From CAZWLD01 sp964634685 (GTDB lineage Bacteria > Bacillota_I > Bacilli_A > Acholeplasmatales > JAEDCM01), in assembly GCA_964634685.1 (NCBI GenBank), contig CAZWLD010000003.1, forward strand, positions 1-64,000: a stretch of DNA of 64,000 nucleotides, in the 5' to 3' direction. The position numbers and the translations under genes are program-made. The stretch's first letter is position 1, and each line of letters begins with the position of its first letter. The notes below the pieces were generated by a model. That model was not told where the DNA came from, did no database searches, and saw nothing but the letters and a program-made list of their open reading frames with translations. Shown here piece after piece: positions 7,586 to 17,050 of this stretch.

Positions 7586-8428
7586 TTATTTTTTATTTCT
7601 TAAATCAATTTGTGAAGATGAATCACAAGTGATAGCTCCATTATATTTTGTTTTAACATAATCAGCAACTTCTTGTGAAAGGATGGCATCAACTAAAGCA
7701 TCAATTTTTGCACGATATTTTTCATTATTATTATAGTCATCTAATCGAGCAGCAATAATGTTAGCCTTAAGGGCAACTTGAGCTGGATCATCCTCTTTAG
7801 CTACTTGTTCATTTTTAACATTACCAGTGATTGCGGTATTACAAGGAAGACATGCAAAATCATAATCAGGCAAACTGCTTACTAATAATTCTTCGGCAAT
7901 TAATGTTACCTTTACACCATTTTCTGATGTCCAAGTAGAACCAGTAAATGTTAATTCAGTTCCTTCTTCATTAACAGGGATTTCGGTTAAAACACCTTTA
8001 GCTTGTAATAATTGGAATGCACGAATAGCATTAGATACATCATTACAAATTTCAAATGATTTTCCGTCAGTTAAGCTTCCAGTTGCTTTTCCACGATAAA
8101 TTCCTAGTGGCTCATAATGAACCTTACAAGCAGCGAATAATTTAGTTTTTCCATCATAAGTTTCAAGATATGGAACATGTTGGAAATAGTTGGCATCATA
8201 ATCTTTATTCGCAACGCCATCATTTTGCATTGTCCATTCCAAAACAGTGACCTTTAAAGTATAACCCTCTTCTTTTAATAAATCCTTAACAACATTATTC
8301 AAAATATCAGCATGAGGCAATTTACTTGCGGCAACGCGAATAACCTTATCGTTATTTCCGCAAGCAGCTAATCCTAGTGTTACTACACATGTAAATAATA
8401 AAACAAATAATAATTTAATTTTTTTCAT
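7586..8428 (-). CDS. metQ: Methionine ABC transporter substrate-binding lipoprotein
   Basis: MetQ captures methionine outside the membrane and hands it to MetI. The signal peptide ends in LGLAACGNN with the lipobox cysteine near residue 23. The NlpA/MetQ family hallmarks follow: RVAASKLPHADIL, DANYFQHVPYLETY and LGIYRGKA. Length 280 matches the family. Its ATG overlaps the metI stop by four bases (ATGA), so translation is coupled. It is the last gene of the T-box-controlled operon. Confidence 0.93.
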   Translation of the reverse strand: MKKIKLLFVLLFTCVVTLGLAACGNNDKVIRVAASKLPHADILNNVVKDLLKEEGYTLKVTVLEWTMQNDGVANKDYDANYFQHVPYLETYDGKTKLFAACKVHYEPLGIYRGKATGSLTDGKSFEICNDVSNAIRAFQLLQAKGVLTEIPVNEEGTELTFTGSTWTSENGVKVTLIAEELLVSSLPDYDFACLPCNTAITGNVKNEQVAKEDDPAQVALKANIIAARLDDYNNNEKYRAKIDALVDAILSQEVADYVKTKYNGAITCDSSSQIDLRNKK

Positions 8429-9096
8429 TTTAAAACTCTCCTTCTATCTATTTTTTTTGATATATATAATCCAAGCTCTTGAATGAGCTGAACTATCGCA
8501 ATTACTACAATAATTAACACCCAAAAATATATTGATGTTAAATAGCTTCCCGTATTTCCAGCGTAATAATCCCAAATGCCACTAATCAATCCACCCGCAC
8601 CAATGTTGTAGGCAAAGGACGTATATCCTAGAATTGAGACAAGGGAAACTGCTAAGCCTGAAACAAGAGATGAGCGGGCTTCTGGAAGCAGAACCTTATA
8701 TACTAATTGCCAATTTGAAGCTCCAAGTGATTTCACTGCTTCTAATTCTCCAGCTGGAACCTCAGCTAACGATTGCTCGACCATACGAGCTACAAAGCCA
8801 AAAGCCGCCACCGATAAAGGAATGATAATTGTTTGCCATTCACCGGTAGCTATTCCAAAGATGGCTCTTGTTACTGGCATACACAACAAAACCAAAATCA
8901 AGCAAGGAATGGAACGGAGGATATTAACAATCAATCCTACAACCAAATTAACCCACCGATTAGGTCTCAACCCATTTTTTGAAGTTATATTAAGTAATAC
9001 ACCAATTGGCAAGCCGACTAAATACGCTAGAAAGGTTGAAATAAAGGTCATACCAATTGTAATGAAGGTCATACTTATAATACTACTCCAATCCAT
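8425..9096 (-). CDS. metI: Methionine ABC transporter permease
   Basis: MetI forms the membrane channel of the MetNIQ importer. About five membrane helices are visible, with the inner-membrane EAA loop EAVKSLGASNWQLVYKVLLPEA near the middle, which docks on MetN. I choose ATG 9096 (MDWSSIISMTF) because AGGAGG lies nine bases upstream; the upstream in-frame ATG would contain that ribosome site. It starts inside the last codons of metN, 14 bases of overlap, and overlaps metQ at its end. Confidence 0.93.
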   Translation of the reverse strand: MDWSSIISMTFITIGMTFISTFLAYLVGLPIGVLLNITSKNGLRPNRWVNLVVGLIVNILRSIPCLILVLLCMPVTRAIFGIATGEWQTIIIPLSVAAFGFVARMVEQSLAEVPAGELEAVKSLGASNWQLVYKVLLPEARSSLVSGLAVSLVSILGYTSFAYNIGAGGLISGIWDYYAGNTGSYLTSIYFWVLIIVVIAIVQLIQELGLYISKKIDRRRVLK

Positions 9097-10054
9097 TAGG
9101 ATCAACCTCCTCATATTTAATGCCCTTTAGCTTAAGGTATTTCTTTAATTTTTCAATATCCTCTTGATAATAAGGAAGCTTGAAAATCATCTGTCCATAA
9201 ACCTTTTCATTGACGGTTTTACTATCAGCATAGACAATTGAAACTAAAATATTACAATCCTGAATGATATTACAAATAATTGGTGAATCAACCTCACCAT
9301 TAAAGATAAGCTTGATTAATTTATTGTCATTGAGCTTAGTATTTAGATGTCCTGAATAAATAAGCTTCTTGGCAATTTCATTTTGCGGTGAAAGGAATAC
9401 ATCATACATCAATCCGTTTTCTACAATCCTTGAATTATCAATGATTGCGACCTTATTACAAATAGCTTCAATTACTGACATTTGATGGGAAATAATGATG
9501 ATTGTCAATCCTAATTCTTTATTTAATTCCTTTAATAAATTCAAAATTGATTTTGTTGTATCCGGGTCTAAGGCACTAGTTGCCTCATCACAAAGCAACA
9601 CCTCAGGCTTTGTCATCAAAGCCCTAGCGATGGCAACTCTTTGTTGTTGGCCTCCGGATAGGGTTGATGGATAGGCATTGAGCTTATCACCTAAACCAAC
9701 AAGATTTAACAATCTAATTGCCTCTTCCTTTTTTGATTTATCCTTTATCAACTCACCAGCCAATTCAACATTTTTTAAAACGGTCCTTTGCTGGAGCAAA
9801 TTGAATGATTGGAAAATCATCGCTACCTTTCTTCGATAGCTTCGATCAAAGCTTGCAGGCTCTCCATTATATAATAATTCACCAGAATCAAATTTTTCTA
9901 AACCATTAATACATCTAACAAGAGTCGATTTACCAGCTCCAGATAATCCAAGAACGCCGTAAACATCACCAGCCTCAATGCTTAAATTGATATCAGATAA
10001 AACCATATGCTCGCCATAGCTTTTACTGACATTTTTTAATTCAATAAGACTCAT
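9083..10054 (-). CDS. metN: Methionine ABC transporter ATP-binding protein
   Basis: MetN powers methionine import. It has Walker A GLSGAGKST, signature LSGGQQQR, Walker B VLLCDEATSALD and the switch SHQM in the first 220 residues. The C-terminal 80 residues form a NIL domain, which in relatives binds methionine and blocks transport when the cell is full. ATG 10054 follows AAGGAGGTGCATTT; a longer open frame extends into the T-box terminator and is not used. It is the first gene of the operon and lies just downstream of a methionine T-box. Confidence 0.93.
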   Translation of the reverse strand: MSLIELKNVSKSYGEHMVLSDINLSIEAGDVYGVLGLSGAGKSTLVRCINGLEKFDSGELLYNGEPASFDRSYRRKVAMIFQSFNLLQQRTVLKNVELAGELIKDKSKKEEAIRLLNLVGLGDKLNAYPSTLSGGQQQRVAIARALMTKPEVLLCDEATSALDPDTTKSILNLLKELNKELGLTIIIISHQMSVIEAICNKVAIIDNSRIVENGLMYDVFLSPQNEIAKKLIYSGHLNTKLNDNKLIKLIFNGEVDSPIICNIIQDCNILVSIVYADSKTVNEKVYGQMIFKLPYYQEDIEKLKKYLKLKGIKYEEVDPNGLE

Positions 10055-10080
10055 TAAATGCACCTCCTTAAAAATATAAA

Positions 10081-10370
10081 AACTCGCCCCTAATATAAGG
10101 ACGAGTGTATCTCGTGTTACCACCTTACTTTATTATTATCCTTGCGAATAATAATCTCACTAGCTACTATCATAGCATATCGCTTTAACGGGCGAACTCG
10201 TTATACCCTAATCATATTGACTCGAATATACAACTCCAAGGCCATGTTCAATTAGCTTTCCTATGCTTGCTTTCACCTTTCCAAGCTCTCTAAAATAGTA
10301 TTTCTAATTTACTCTTCTCTTCAACGTCTTTAATTGGTTTATTAAATTTGACTCTATTATAAAAGACTAT
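10081..10370 (-). promoter_or_regulatory. T-box leader with methionine (AUG) specifier, controlling metNIQ
   Basis: On the minus strand a stem I region (AGAGAAGAGTA, AGAGAGC, GGTGAAAGCAAGC, then TTGAACATGGCCTTGGAG) is followed by the T-box sequence AAGGTGGTAACACGAG near 10110-10126 and a terminator hairpin ending in T residues near 10081-10108. The putative specifier codon is AUG at 10243-10245, matching the methionine transporter it precedes. The UGGU bulge would pair with an ACCA tRNA end. Uncharged tRNA-Met should stabilise the antiterminator and switch metNIQ on. Confidence 0.9.
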
Positions 10371-10489
10371 TTCTCTTTTGTCAAGACAAATATTTAAAAA
10401 AATTTATGATAGCTTTTTCATTTTATTTTTTTGGATAATCTCTTATTTACAATGAATGTATTATTAAATCGATCGAAAAATGTCTATAA

Positions 10490-10541
10490 AGAGAAAAAAG
10501 TCCTACGAGATGTAGGACTCCTGCCCTACGAGATGTAGGAC
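10490..10541 (-). terminator. Duplicated terminator hairpins of the subtilase gene
   Basis: Two nearly identical hairpins lie in tandem: GTCCTAC/GTAGGAC with loop GAGAT at 10500-10518 and CCTAC/GTAGG with the same loop at 10525-10539. On the minus strand the second hairpin reached ends in six T residues. The 19-base match between copies shows a recent duplication. Confidence 0.8.
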
Positions 10542-10556
10542 TCCTTTACAAATCTA

Positions 10557-13500
10557 TTAGTTTGCTTTTTTAAATTTCACAAATACTAATGCAGCACCAC
10601 CAGCAATAGTTAATACCATAAATACAATTGATACAACCATACATACTTGAGCAGTATTAGCTTTGGCAGTAGCGGCTTTTAATGCAGCCTCGGCAGCAGC
10701 TTGGGCAGCTTCAGCCTTAGCTTGAGCATCAGTTGCAGCAGCTTTATCAGCATCAGTAGCATTTTGAGAAGCTTCAGCAGCATTCTTAGCAGCAAGAGCA
10801 GCATCCTTTAATGTATTAGCTTCATTGCGAGCAACCTCAGCAGCAGCTTGAGCAGCAAGAGCTTGAGTTCTTAAGCTTTCCGCATCAGCCTTGGCAGCCT
10901 CGGCAGCAGTTTGAGCAGCAAGAGCTTGAGCTTTTAGAGTTTCTGCTTCATTCTTGGCAGCAAGAGCAGCAGCCTTTAATACAGCAACCTCTTCTTTTGT
11001 TGCAGTAGCACTTGCTAAAGCAGCTTCAGCAGCAGCTTGGGCAGTTTCAGCAGCTGTTTGAGCTTCTTCAGCAGCAGTTTGAGCGGCAACAGCTTTGGCT
11101 TGAGCCTCTTCAGCGGCTGTTTGAGCGGCAGCAGCTTGAGCTTTTAAGGTTTCTGCTTCAGTCTTGGCAGCTTCAGCAGCTTCTTGAGCAGCTTCGGCAG
11201 CAGCTTGGGCAGCAAGAGCAGCAGTTTTGGCTTCTTCAGCAGCAGCTTTTTCAGCTTGAGCTTCAGCTAAAACACCTAATACAGTAATATAATTCTCCGC
11301 AAATTCAAGATAATGAATATTCGTAATTGATGCTTTTTGGGTTTCAGTTAATGATTCATAATGAGCACGAATAGTCGCAACTACTTCTTTATCAGCTAAA
11401 GTAAGAGATGTGTAATCCTTGCATGAATTAACTTCCTCTTGAACCTTTGCAATATCTAAATCCTCACCATCATAAACAACTAATTCGTCTGGAGCAAATG
11501 TACCAGCAGGGAATTGTCCGGCTAAAACGTCAGTAAAGTCTGCCATCCAATGAGCTCCAACCTCATAGTTTTGAGGAAGGTTAGTATTAAAATCTTTGAC
11601 ATAATCGGTTGTTAATACATCTTTGGATACGAATAAATCATATGATGGATTAGTCTTAAGATCTTTTAACATTACAAATTTAACATTTCCAATTGATTTA
11701 GTTTCTTCTGATGGACTTACAAATTCAGTTGTGCTATTTGTGAATGTTGTATATGCTAAATATCCGTTTTCAGTGAATGTACCACCAACTAAAACTGGAA
11801 CGGCATCACCTTTACAAACTACATAACGTAAATTTGGACAATTATTGAAGGCATTTTCACCAATACGCTTTAAGCTTGCAGGTAAAGTAACTGAACCAAG
11901 TGTTTCATTTCCAGCAAAGACACCATTTGCAATCGCAACAACACCATCTGGGATAACAACATTTCCACCTTCACCATTGTAAGCTGTTAAAACATTTGAA
12001 GCGTTAACAACAAATTCAGGAGCACCTGGATCTGGAGTACCTTCTGCTGTTGTAACATTTACTGTGTTTTGATTTAACGCATATGAAGTAGGTTCAGCTT
12101 CGGCACCAATCTCAATAACATAATCGTTTTCATTGAATGCATAATCAACGAATCCTAGATAGAATCCACCATTTGCGGCAGCATCATCATAAATATCAGT
12201 AATATCAATCTTTTGAGTTACTACTTGATTCTTTTCAGTAGCTGTACTTGCAACATCAAAATATGAATTGAATTCAGCATCATAAAGGCAAATTGCTTGA
12301 ACATAGTAATTATCCCAATATGTTACTTCTAAATAATATTTATCACCCTCTTGGGTAATCTTGTGATCTAACATTGTTGATAATTCTTGGTCAACAACGA
12401 TATCAATGCTTTGAGAATCAGAATAAGTAAGACCATCTGATCCAGTCCACTCTGCATCCATAACAACTTCGAATTCCATATTATTCTTCATATAATCTGG
12501 TAAAAATTTATTCATATTGGCATAGAAATTACTATATGTATATGAGTTAAAAGCACTATATTGTGGTAAGAAATATGATTGTCGTAAGAAATAATTATAA
12601 TCGAAAGGTGATAAATTCTCTCCTGTTACCTTATCATAAACACTAAATTCTTGATAATCAACATTCTTTAGCATTGAGAATTGATATGAATATATTCCAT
12701 AGAAGGTTCCAAAATTGCTATTTTGATTTACAGCACCATTAATGACGAAGGTACCATCAAATGGAGCAGGCTCATATCCTTTCTTGAAATTGAAAACCTC
12801 TTCAGCAAAAGTTGATTGATCTATCGTATAGAATTTACCATTTTGAAGGAATAATGAAGTAACAGTTAATCCATCTTTACTAATGAAATCTTGACCAAAA
12901 TCCATTACCTCTTCCCATGGAGCAATATCAAAGGCTGGGCTTGCATCATAATCACCATAGAAGGCAAGGAATGGAACACTTAATGTTACATCACCAGTTA
13001 ATGAAACAAATCCTTCAATATATGTACCATATTTGAAGATGAAATCATATGATTCCTTATCCTCATCACTAAGGGTTACTGTTACTGTTACCTTAGCAGT
13101 ACCATTAGCATTAACAGTGACAACTGAACCAGCTAAAGATCCAGCACCAGCTACGCTATATTCAACTAATGAATCAGATAAAACACAATCAAATTCCTCT
13201 AATGACACGCCATAGTTAGTATCTAATCCCATAACTAATGTCGAAATATCAAAGCTTGCAGCATTAGCTTCATCCATATTAACTAGGTTGAAGGTCATTT
13301 CATAAACACCAGTTTTAGAAGCATCCTTTCCAAGCTCTAGCTTAACACGGTCAGTTCCATCAACAGTGATATATTGCTTTGTTGTTGTCGCAGCTGCTAG
13401 GTTAACTAAACCAGCACCTTGTTTACGTGGTGAATAAACATTACCATCTTCATTAGCAACAACAGTAGCTGTACCCATTAATAATTGATATGTTAATGTG

Positions 13501-15548
13501 TTTGCCGCAACAGGATCAACTACACCTAAGACTTCACGAACATATTGCTTAACAACAACAGTTGAACCGGCAGTATTAGGAGAAGCCATTGAGGTACCAC
13601 TCATTAATACATACTTATTACTTTCAGCATCAGCATATGGATATGAACTCCAGACTTCTCCACCAGGAGCGGTAATTTCTGGTTTTAATTTAAGGTTAAC
13701 ATCACCCCAAGATGAGAAGATTGACATATCAGGGATTGTTTTTTGATTAGCAGGATCAACAGTTAATGTTTTTGTATCTGCAGCTGCTAAAGCATCTCCA
13801 TATTCCTTTGTAACGGCACAAATAGGGAATGTAGCAAGCCTAGAATATTCAGTAACAACATTTCCTTCTTCATCAGTAACATCGATTGCTTCTGCTACAG
13901 GGCTTAGTGCACCAGCTGCATTGTTATAAATTACACAAGCGATAGCTCCAGCATTTAAAGCATTGAAAGCTTTATCTTGGAAAGAAAGTGATCCACGTTG
14001 AACTAAGGCAATTTTTCCTGTAACATCAACAGCAGCAAATTCTTCGGCTGAACCAAGACCACAATCAACATATTCATAAGTTCCTTTACCATTGGCATTA
14101 CAGAAATCACGCATAAAGTCACCATAAACATTGTTAGTTTGGTCTTTTACAGACTCATTATAATACATTTCAGTTCCATCAGCGCTAACTAGCTTATATG
14201 CTGCAACATTTAAGGTATCAATACTTGCGACTGTAAGTGATGCTGGATAACTACTTGGAGAACCGATTGAACCGATATTATAGCCACTAGTTGTACCATA
14301 GTTTCCATACATACCACCATATGAAGAGCTATATGAGTTTCCTGCTGAAACACATAAAGCGATACCTTGAGCTACAGTAGCCTCATAAATAGCATCAATT
14401 GGTGTAAATGTATCAGTATCATAATCTACCATTGGCTCATAGAAGCTAAATCCAGATGCTGAACCTAAGCTCATATTGATAGTATCAACACCAAGCAAAG
14501 TTGCATCCTCAATAGCAGCTAAGATATCAACGGTAGCCGCACCATTGTCGTTATCAGAGAAAACCTTGAAAATAGCTAATTGCGCATCCTTAGCAATACC
14601 AAAGAAATCAACACCGTTGTTTCCGGCAACAGTACCAGCAACGTGAGTTCCGTGACCATTTCCAAATTCCTCTAATGTTTCAAAGCATGGAGTTACATTG
14701 CAATCATTATCAGCATAGTCGAAGGCATAAGCAACCTTATTACCAACAACAACATCAGCAACAGCAAGAGTTCTTGCTTCTTCTCCTTCGCCAACAGTTT
14801 CATATCTTTCCTTAGCATTTAAACTAGCAAGAACAGCTTCAACATCAGAAGATGTAAGAGCAGGTGTTCCTGTATAGAATTCATCACTGAAGGCCTCATG
14901 ATCAACCATTAATCCGGTATCAATGATAGCCGCAACCATACCTGAACCAGTATATTCAAGATCGGTACCATTCATCTCACCACGACCAGTGCTTGTACCA
15001 TTTGCATCGTAGGATACAACATCACTAGCATCAAGGCTATAGATTTGAGATAGATAGACACCTTCAACTCCACTAATCTTGGAAATTGACTTGATATCCT
15101 TAACTTTAACAGTCATTGCAAAACCGTTAAATAAATTTGTATAAGAATACTTATATTCAGGCTTATAGGCTAAACCTAATTTATTAATTGAATTTTTAAC
15201 CTTTGTTTGAGTTGCTAATATTTCACCAACGGCCTTAACGCCATCAGTTGTATTAACATATTCAGACAATTTTTTGTTTACTGATACCTTTGAAACCAAA
15301 GCGTCACCTTTTGTTTTAACAATTACATCAACAAAAGAATCTTCATCAAGCTCAACGATATCATCATCGGCAACAACACTAGCATTTAAAAGATTCGCAA
15401 AGATATCTCTTTCCTTGTCTCTTTCAACTTGAGTGGCTGTCGAAGCGATTGTTTTAACATTTTTCGCAAGAACACCAGTTGTCGCTAAGGTCATAACACC
15501 AAGAGCAACTGCTGTCAATGCGGTTGTTAATTTTTTCAAAACTTTCAT
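10557..15548 (-). CDS. Very large cell-surface subtilase with PA, LRR and alanine-rich coiled-coil stalk
   Basis: This 1663-residue protein has a signal peptide, an I9-like propeptide, then an S8 peptidase domain with catalytic Asp in IIDTG (about 210), His in GHGTHVAG (about 299) and Ser in SGTSMASP (about 653). A PA domain (YVDCGLGS to ACVIYNN) is inserted before the Ser, as in lactocepin and C5a peptidases. Fn3-like regions follow, then one or two BspA-type leucine-rich repeats around residues 1180-1240, and about 230 residues of Ala/Glu/Gln-rich heptad-like coiled coil. It ends in a membrane helix with a KFKKAN tail and no LPXTG motif. It probably degrades external proteins to feed peptide uptake. 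Confidence 0.9.
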   Translation of the reverse strand: MKVLKKLTTALTAVALGVMTLATTGVLAKNVKTIASTATQVERDKERDIFANLLNASVVADDDIVELDEDSFVDVIVKTKGDALVSKVSVNKKLSEYVNTTDGVKAVGEILATQTKVKNSINKLGLAYKPEYKYSYTNLFNGFAMTVKVKDIKSISKISGVEGVYLSQIYSLDASDVVSYDANGTSTGRGEMNGTDLEYTGSGMVAAIIDTGLMVDHEAFSDEFYTGTPALTSSDVEAVLASLNAKERYETVGEGEEARTLAVADVVVGNKVAYAFDYADNDCNVTPCFETLEEFGNGHGTHVAGTVAGNNGVDFFGIAKDAQLAIFKVFSDNDNGAATVDILAAIEDATLLGVDTINMSLGSASGFSFYEPMVDYDTDTFTPIDAIYEATVAQGIALCVSAGNSYSSSYGGMYGNYGTTSGYNIGSIGSPSSYPASLTVASIDTLNVAAYKLVSADGTEMYYNESVKDQTNNVYGDFMRDFCNANGKGTYEYVDCGLGSAEEFAAVDVTGKIALVQRGSLSFQDKAFNALNAGAIACVIYNNAAGALSPVAEAIDVTDEEGNVVTEYSRLATFPICAVTKEYGDALAAADTKTLTVDPANQKTIPDMSIFSSWGDVNLKLKPEITAPGGEVWSSYPYADAESNKYVLMSGTSMASPNTAGSTVVVKQYVREVLGVVDPVAANTLTYQLLMGTATVVANEDGNVYSPRKQGAGLVNLAAATTTKQYITVDGTDRVKLELGKDASKTGVYEMTFNLVNMDEANAASFDISTLVMGLDTNYGVSLEEFDCVLSDSLVEYSVAGAGSLAGSVVTVNANGTAKVTVTVTLSDEDKESYDFIFKYGTYIEGFVSLTGDVTLSVPFLAFYGDYDASPAFDIAPWEEVMDFGQDFISKDGLTVTSLFLQNGKFYTIDQSTFAEEVFNFKKGYEPAPFDGTFVINGAVNQNSNFGTFYGIYSYQFSMLKNVDYQEFSVYDKVTGENLSPFDYNYFLRQSYFLPQYSAFNSYTYSNFYANMNKFLPDYMKNNMEFEVVMDAEWTGSDGLTYSDSQSIDIVVDQELSTMLDHKITQEGDKYYLEVTYWDNYYVQAICLYDAEFNSYFDVASTATEKNQVVTQKIDITDIYDDAAANGGFYLGFVDYAFNENDYVIEIGAEAEPTSYALNQNTVNVTTAEGTPDPGAPEFVVNASNVLTAYNGEGGNVVIPDGVVAIANGVFAGNETLGSVTLPASLKRIGENAFNNCPNLRYVVCKGDAVPVLVGGTFTENGYLAYTTFTNSTTEFVSPSEETKSIGNVKFVMLKDLKTNPSYDLFVSKDVLTTDYVKDFNTNLPQNYEVGAHWMADFTDVLAGQFPAGTFAPDELVVYDGEDLDIAKVQEEVNSCKDYTSLTLADKEVVATIRAHYESLTETQKASITNIHYLEFAENYITVLGVLAEAQAEKAAAEEAKTAALAAQAAAEAAQEAAEAAKTEAETLKAQAAAAQTAAEEAQAKAVAAQTAAEEAQTAAETAQAAAEAALASATATKEEVAVLKAAALAAKNEAETLKAQALAAQTAAEAAKADAESLRTQALAAQAAAEVARNEANTLKDAALAAKNAAEASQNATDADKAAATDAQAKAEAAQAAAEAALKAATAKANTAQVCMVVSIVFMVLTIAGGAALVFVKFKKAN

Positions 15549-15592
15549 TCTTTATTCCTCTCTTTCGGTTTAATACAAAAGTATTTAAAAGT

Positions 15593-15621
15593 ATTATACA
15601 ACTGGAAAATATTAGATACAA
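15593..15621 (-). promoter_or_regulatory. Promoter of the subtilase gene
   Basis: The minus strand shows TTGTAT (15621-15616), a 17-base spacer and a perfect TATAAT (15598-15593). The ribosome site AGAGAGGAAT precedes the ATG at 15548. Confidence 0.7.
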
Positions 15622-15805
15622 GCAAAAATAGAAAGAAATCGTTTACAAAAATGAAAAAAATTCAATTGTAATTAAAATAAAATAAATAAAAGACCATTAA
15701 AACATTTTTTCAAGAAATTAAGTTCGAAATTTGATGCTATTTTTCGAATACTTTACTAGTGTAAAGAACAATTTTCTTTTACTATTGGATAAAGCAAAAG
15801 ATAAA
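15622..15805. other. AT-rich intergenic region upstream of the subtilase
   Basis: I see no gene here. The stretch is AT-rich with no clear operator, and its right end holds the terminator of the VOC gene. Confidence 0.5.
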
Positions 15806-15850
15806 AAAAGTAGTAAATTATCGATCAACCAATAATTCACTACTTTTCTA
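15806..15850 (-). terminator. Terminator of the VOC gene
   Basis: On the minus strand AAAGTAGTGAATTAT pairs with ATAATTTACTACTTT across the stop codon at 15840, followed by a T run. Confidence 0.7.
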
Positions 15851-16265
15851 GAATAAAATGATTTAATTTATTGATAAGGTCAACCTTTTTTTCCCCAATG
15901 ACATTTCCATCTTCGTCCAAAATGTATTTATTATTAACAGAATCATGAAGCTGAAAAACATTACCGAATGGATCCTTGATGATAGCTCTTCTTCCATCCT
16001 TGGTATCAAATGGATCCTTGATGACAGATCCTCCCATCATCGTTAGCTGATCAATGACCTTATATACATCATCACATTCAAAACAAAGATTGCTCTCAAG
16101 CGGATCTGTTTGTAAAATTACCTCGGTAATATCCTCTTCAATTCCCAAGCCTGCTTGGCAATCAGTTTTCCATAAAAGCTGTAATCCCTTAAAAGATTTA
16201 TAGAAGCTTATACCGTGCTCAAGGTCATCAACATAAAAATAAATACAATTTATTGAGCGCAACAA
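15840..16265 (-). CDS. VOC-family protein (glyoxalase/bleomycin-resistance fold)
   Basis: The protein has the two beta-alpha-beta-beta-beta halves of the VOC fold: IYFYVDDLEHGISFYKSFKGL at the start and RRAIIKDPFGNVFQLHDS near residues 95-115. Such proteins bind a divalent metal and act as lyases, dioxygenases or drug-binding proteins; the substrate is unknown. A GTG at 16274 would lie inside the ribosome site AAGGTGATT, so I place the start at TTG 16265, six bases after it. It is monocistronic, with its own terminator. Confidence 0.75.
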   Translation of the reverse strand: MLRSINCIYFYVDDLEHGISFYKSFKGLQLLWKTDCQAGLGIEEDITEVILQTDPLESNLCFECDDVYKVIDQLTMMGGSVIKDPFDTKDGRRAIIKDPFGNVFQLHDSVNNKYILDEDGNVIGEKKVDLINKLNHFILEK

Positions 16266-16333
16266 TTTAATCACCTTATTTCAAAATAATTATATACCAT
16301 ATTAATGTCGATTTATATCCATTTATAATTCTC

Positions 16334-16356
16334 AAAAAAAATCATCCCGAGGATGA
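16334..16356 (-). terminator. Terminator of the DUF2225 gene
   Basis: TCATCC and GGATGA form a 6-bp stem (16342-16356) with a CGA loop, followed on the minus strand by seven T residues. Confidence 0.8.
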
Positions 16357-16359
16357 CCT

Positions 16360-16998
16360 TTATTGGATTTCACCAACATCATGGCATGCATCATCACAGG
16401 ATGAAGCTAATTCAATCTCATAGCGCAAAAGCTTTTGAACAAAAACATTCTTGATATCGCCCTTTAAAAGATTACTAGCTAAATTGATGCAATCATTAAA
16501 CAAACGAGCTCGTCGATACATATCCACAACAATCAAGAAATTATCGATTGTATCAAAATCCTTAAAATGTGGACGTAATATTTCGATAGCTTTTTTTCGA
16601 TGCTCAATAGCTCGAATCGGGCGCTTTCCATCATCGCAAGCCCAAGCTGCACTTAAATAATAATATGATTCACGCATATAATCGCCAACATTATGCATTA
16701 AAAAGGCATGTAACAAATACTTTCTTTCGTCACCACTAGTTGACAAAAAGATAACGGTATATTCTTCCTCATTGATAATATTTGGATCTAATCCTTCAAT
16801 TAAGGTAGAAACATCGGTATTTGCATAATGACATTTAGGGCATTCTTGCATTTTAATTGATAAATCATGACGCATACTGCCAGCCGGTCTCGTATCTAAA
16901 TCCATAAAACCCGAGCTATCTGATTTTTCTAATTCCAAAAAATCGTTAACTTCGCCGCAGCAGCAGCATTTTTTCGAAACGCGAGCAATTTTCGACAT
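16360..16998 (-). CDS. DUF2225-family protein with zinc-ribbon cysteines and helical repeats
   Basis: The product of 212 residues starts with VSKKCCCCGEVNDF, a CxxC pair in a run of four cysteines, followed about 40 residues later by QECPKCHYAN. The two CxxC pairs suggest a zinc ribbon. The rest is helical with TPR-like stretches (YYYLSAAWACDD, RAIEHRKKAIEIL, YRRARLFNDCINLASNLL). This pattern matches the DUF2225 family, whose function is not established. ATG 16998 follows GGAGTGATTT. A Cys/His pair near the C-terminus (SSCDDACHD) is unusual. Confidence 0.7.
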   Translation of the reverse strand: MSKIARVSKKCCCCGEVNDFLELEKSDSSGFMDLDTRPAGSMRHDLSIKMQECPKCHYANTDVSTLIEGLDPNIINEEEYTVIFLSTSGDERKYLLHAFLMHNVGDYMRESYYYLSAAWACDDGKRPIRAIEHRKKAIEILRPHFKDFDTIDNFLIVVDMYRRARLFNDCINLASNLLKGDIKNVFVQKLLRYEIELASSCDDACHDVGEIQ

Positions 16999-17050
16999 AA
17001 ATCACCACTCCTTCTATTTATTATATATTATAAATACATTTCAAGCAATA

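Noticed and set aside
10498..10548. Tandem CCTACGAGATGTAGGACTCC repeats as a possible regulatory or mobile element
   Set aside because: They are two terminator hairpins after a gene stop, explained by duplication.
11012..11287. Plus-strand frame coding for Leu/Gln-rich peptide in the subtilase stalk
   Set aside because: It is the antisense of the Ala-rich coiled coil and only reflects GCA/GCT repeats.
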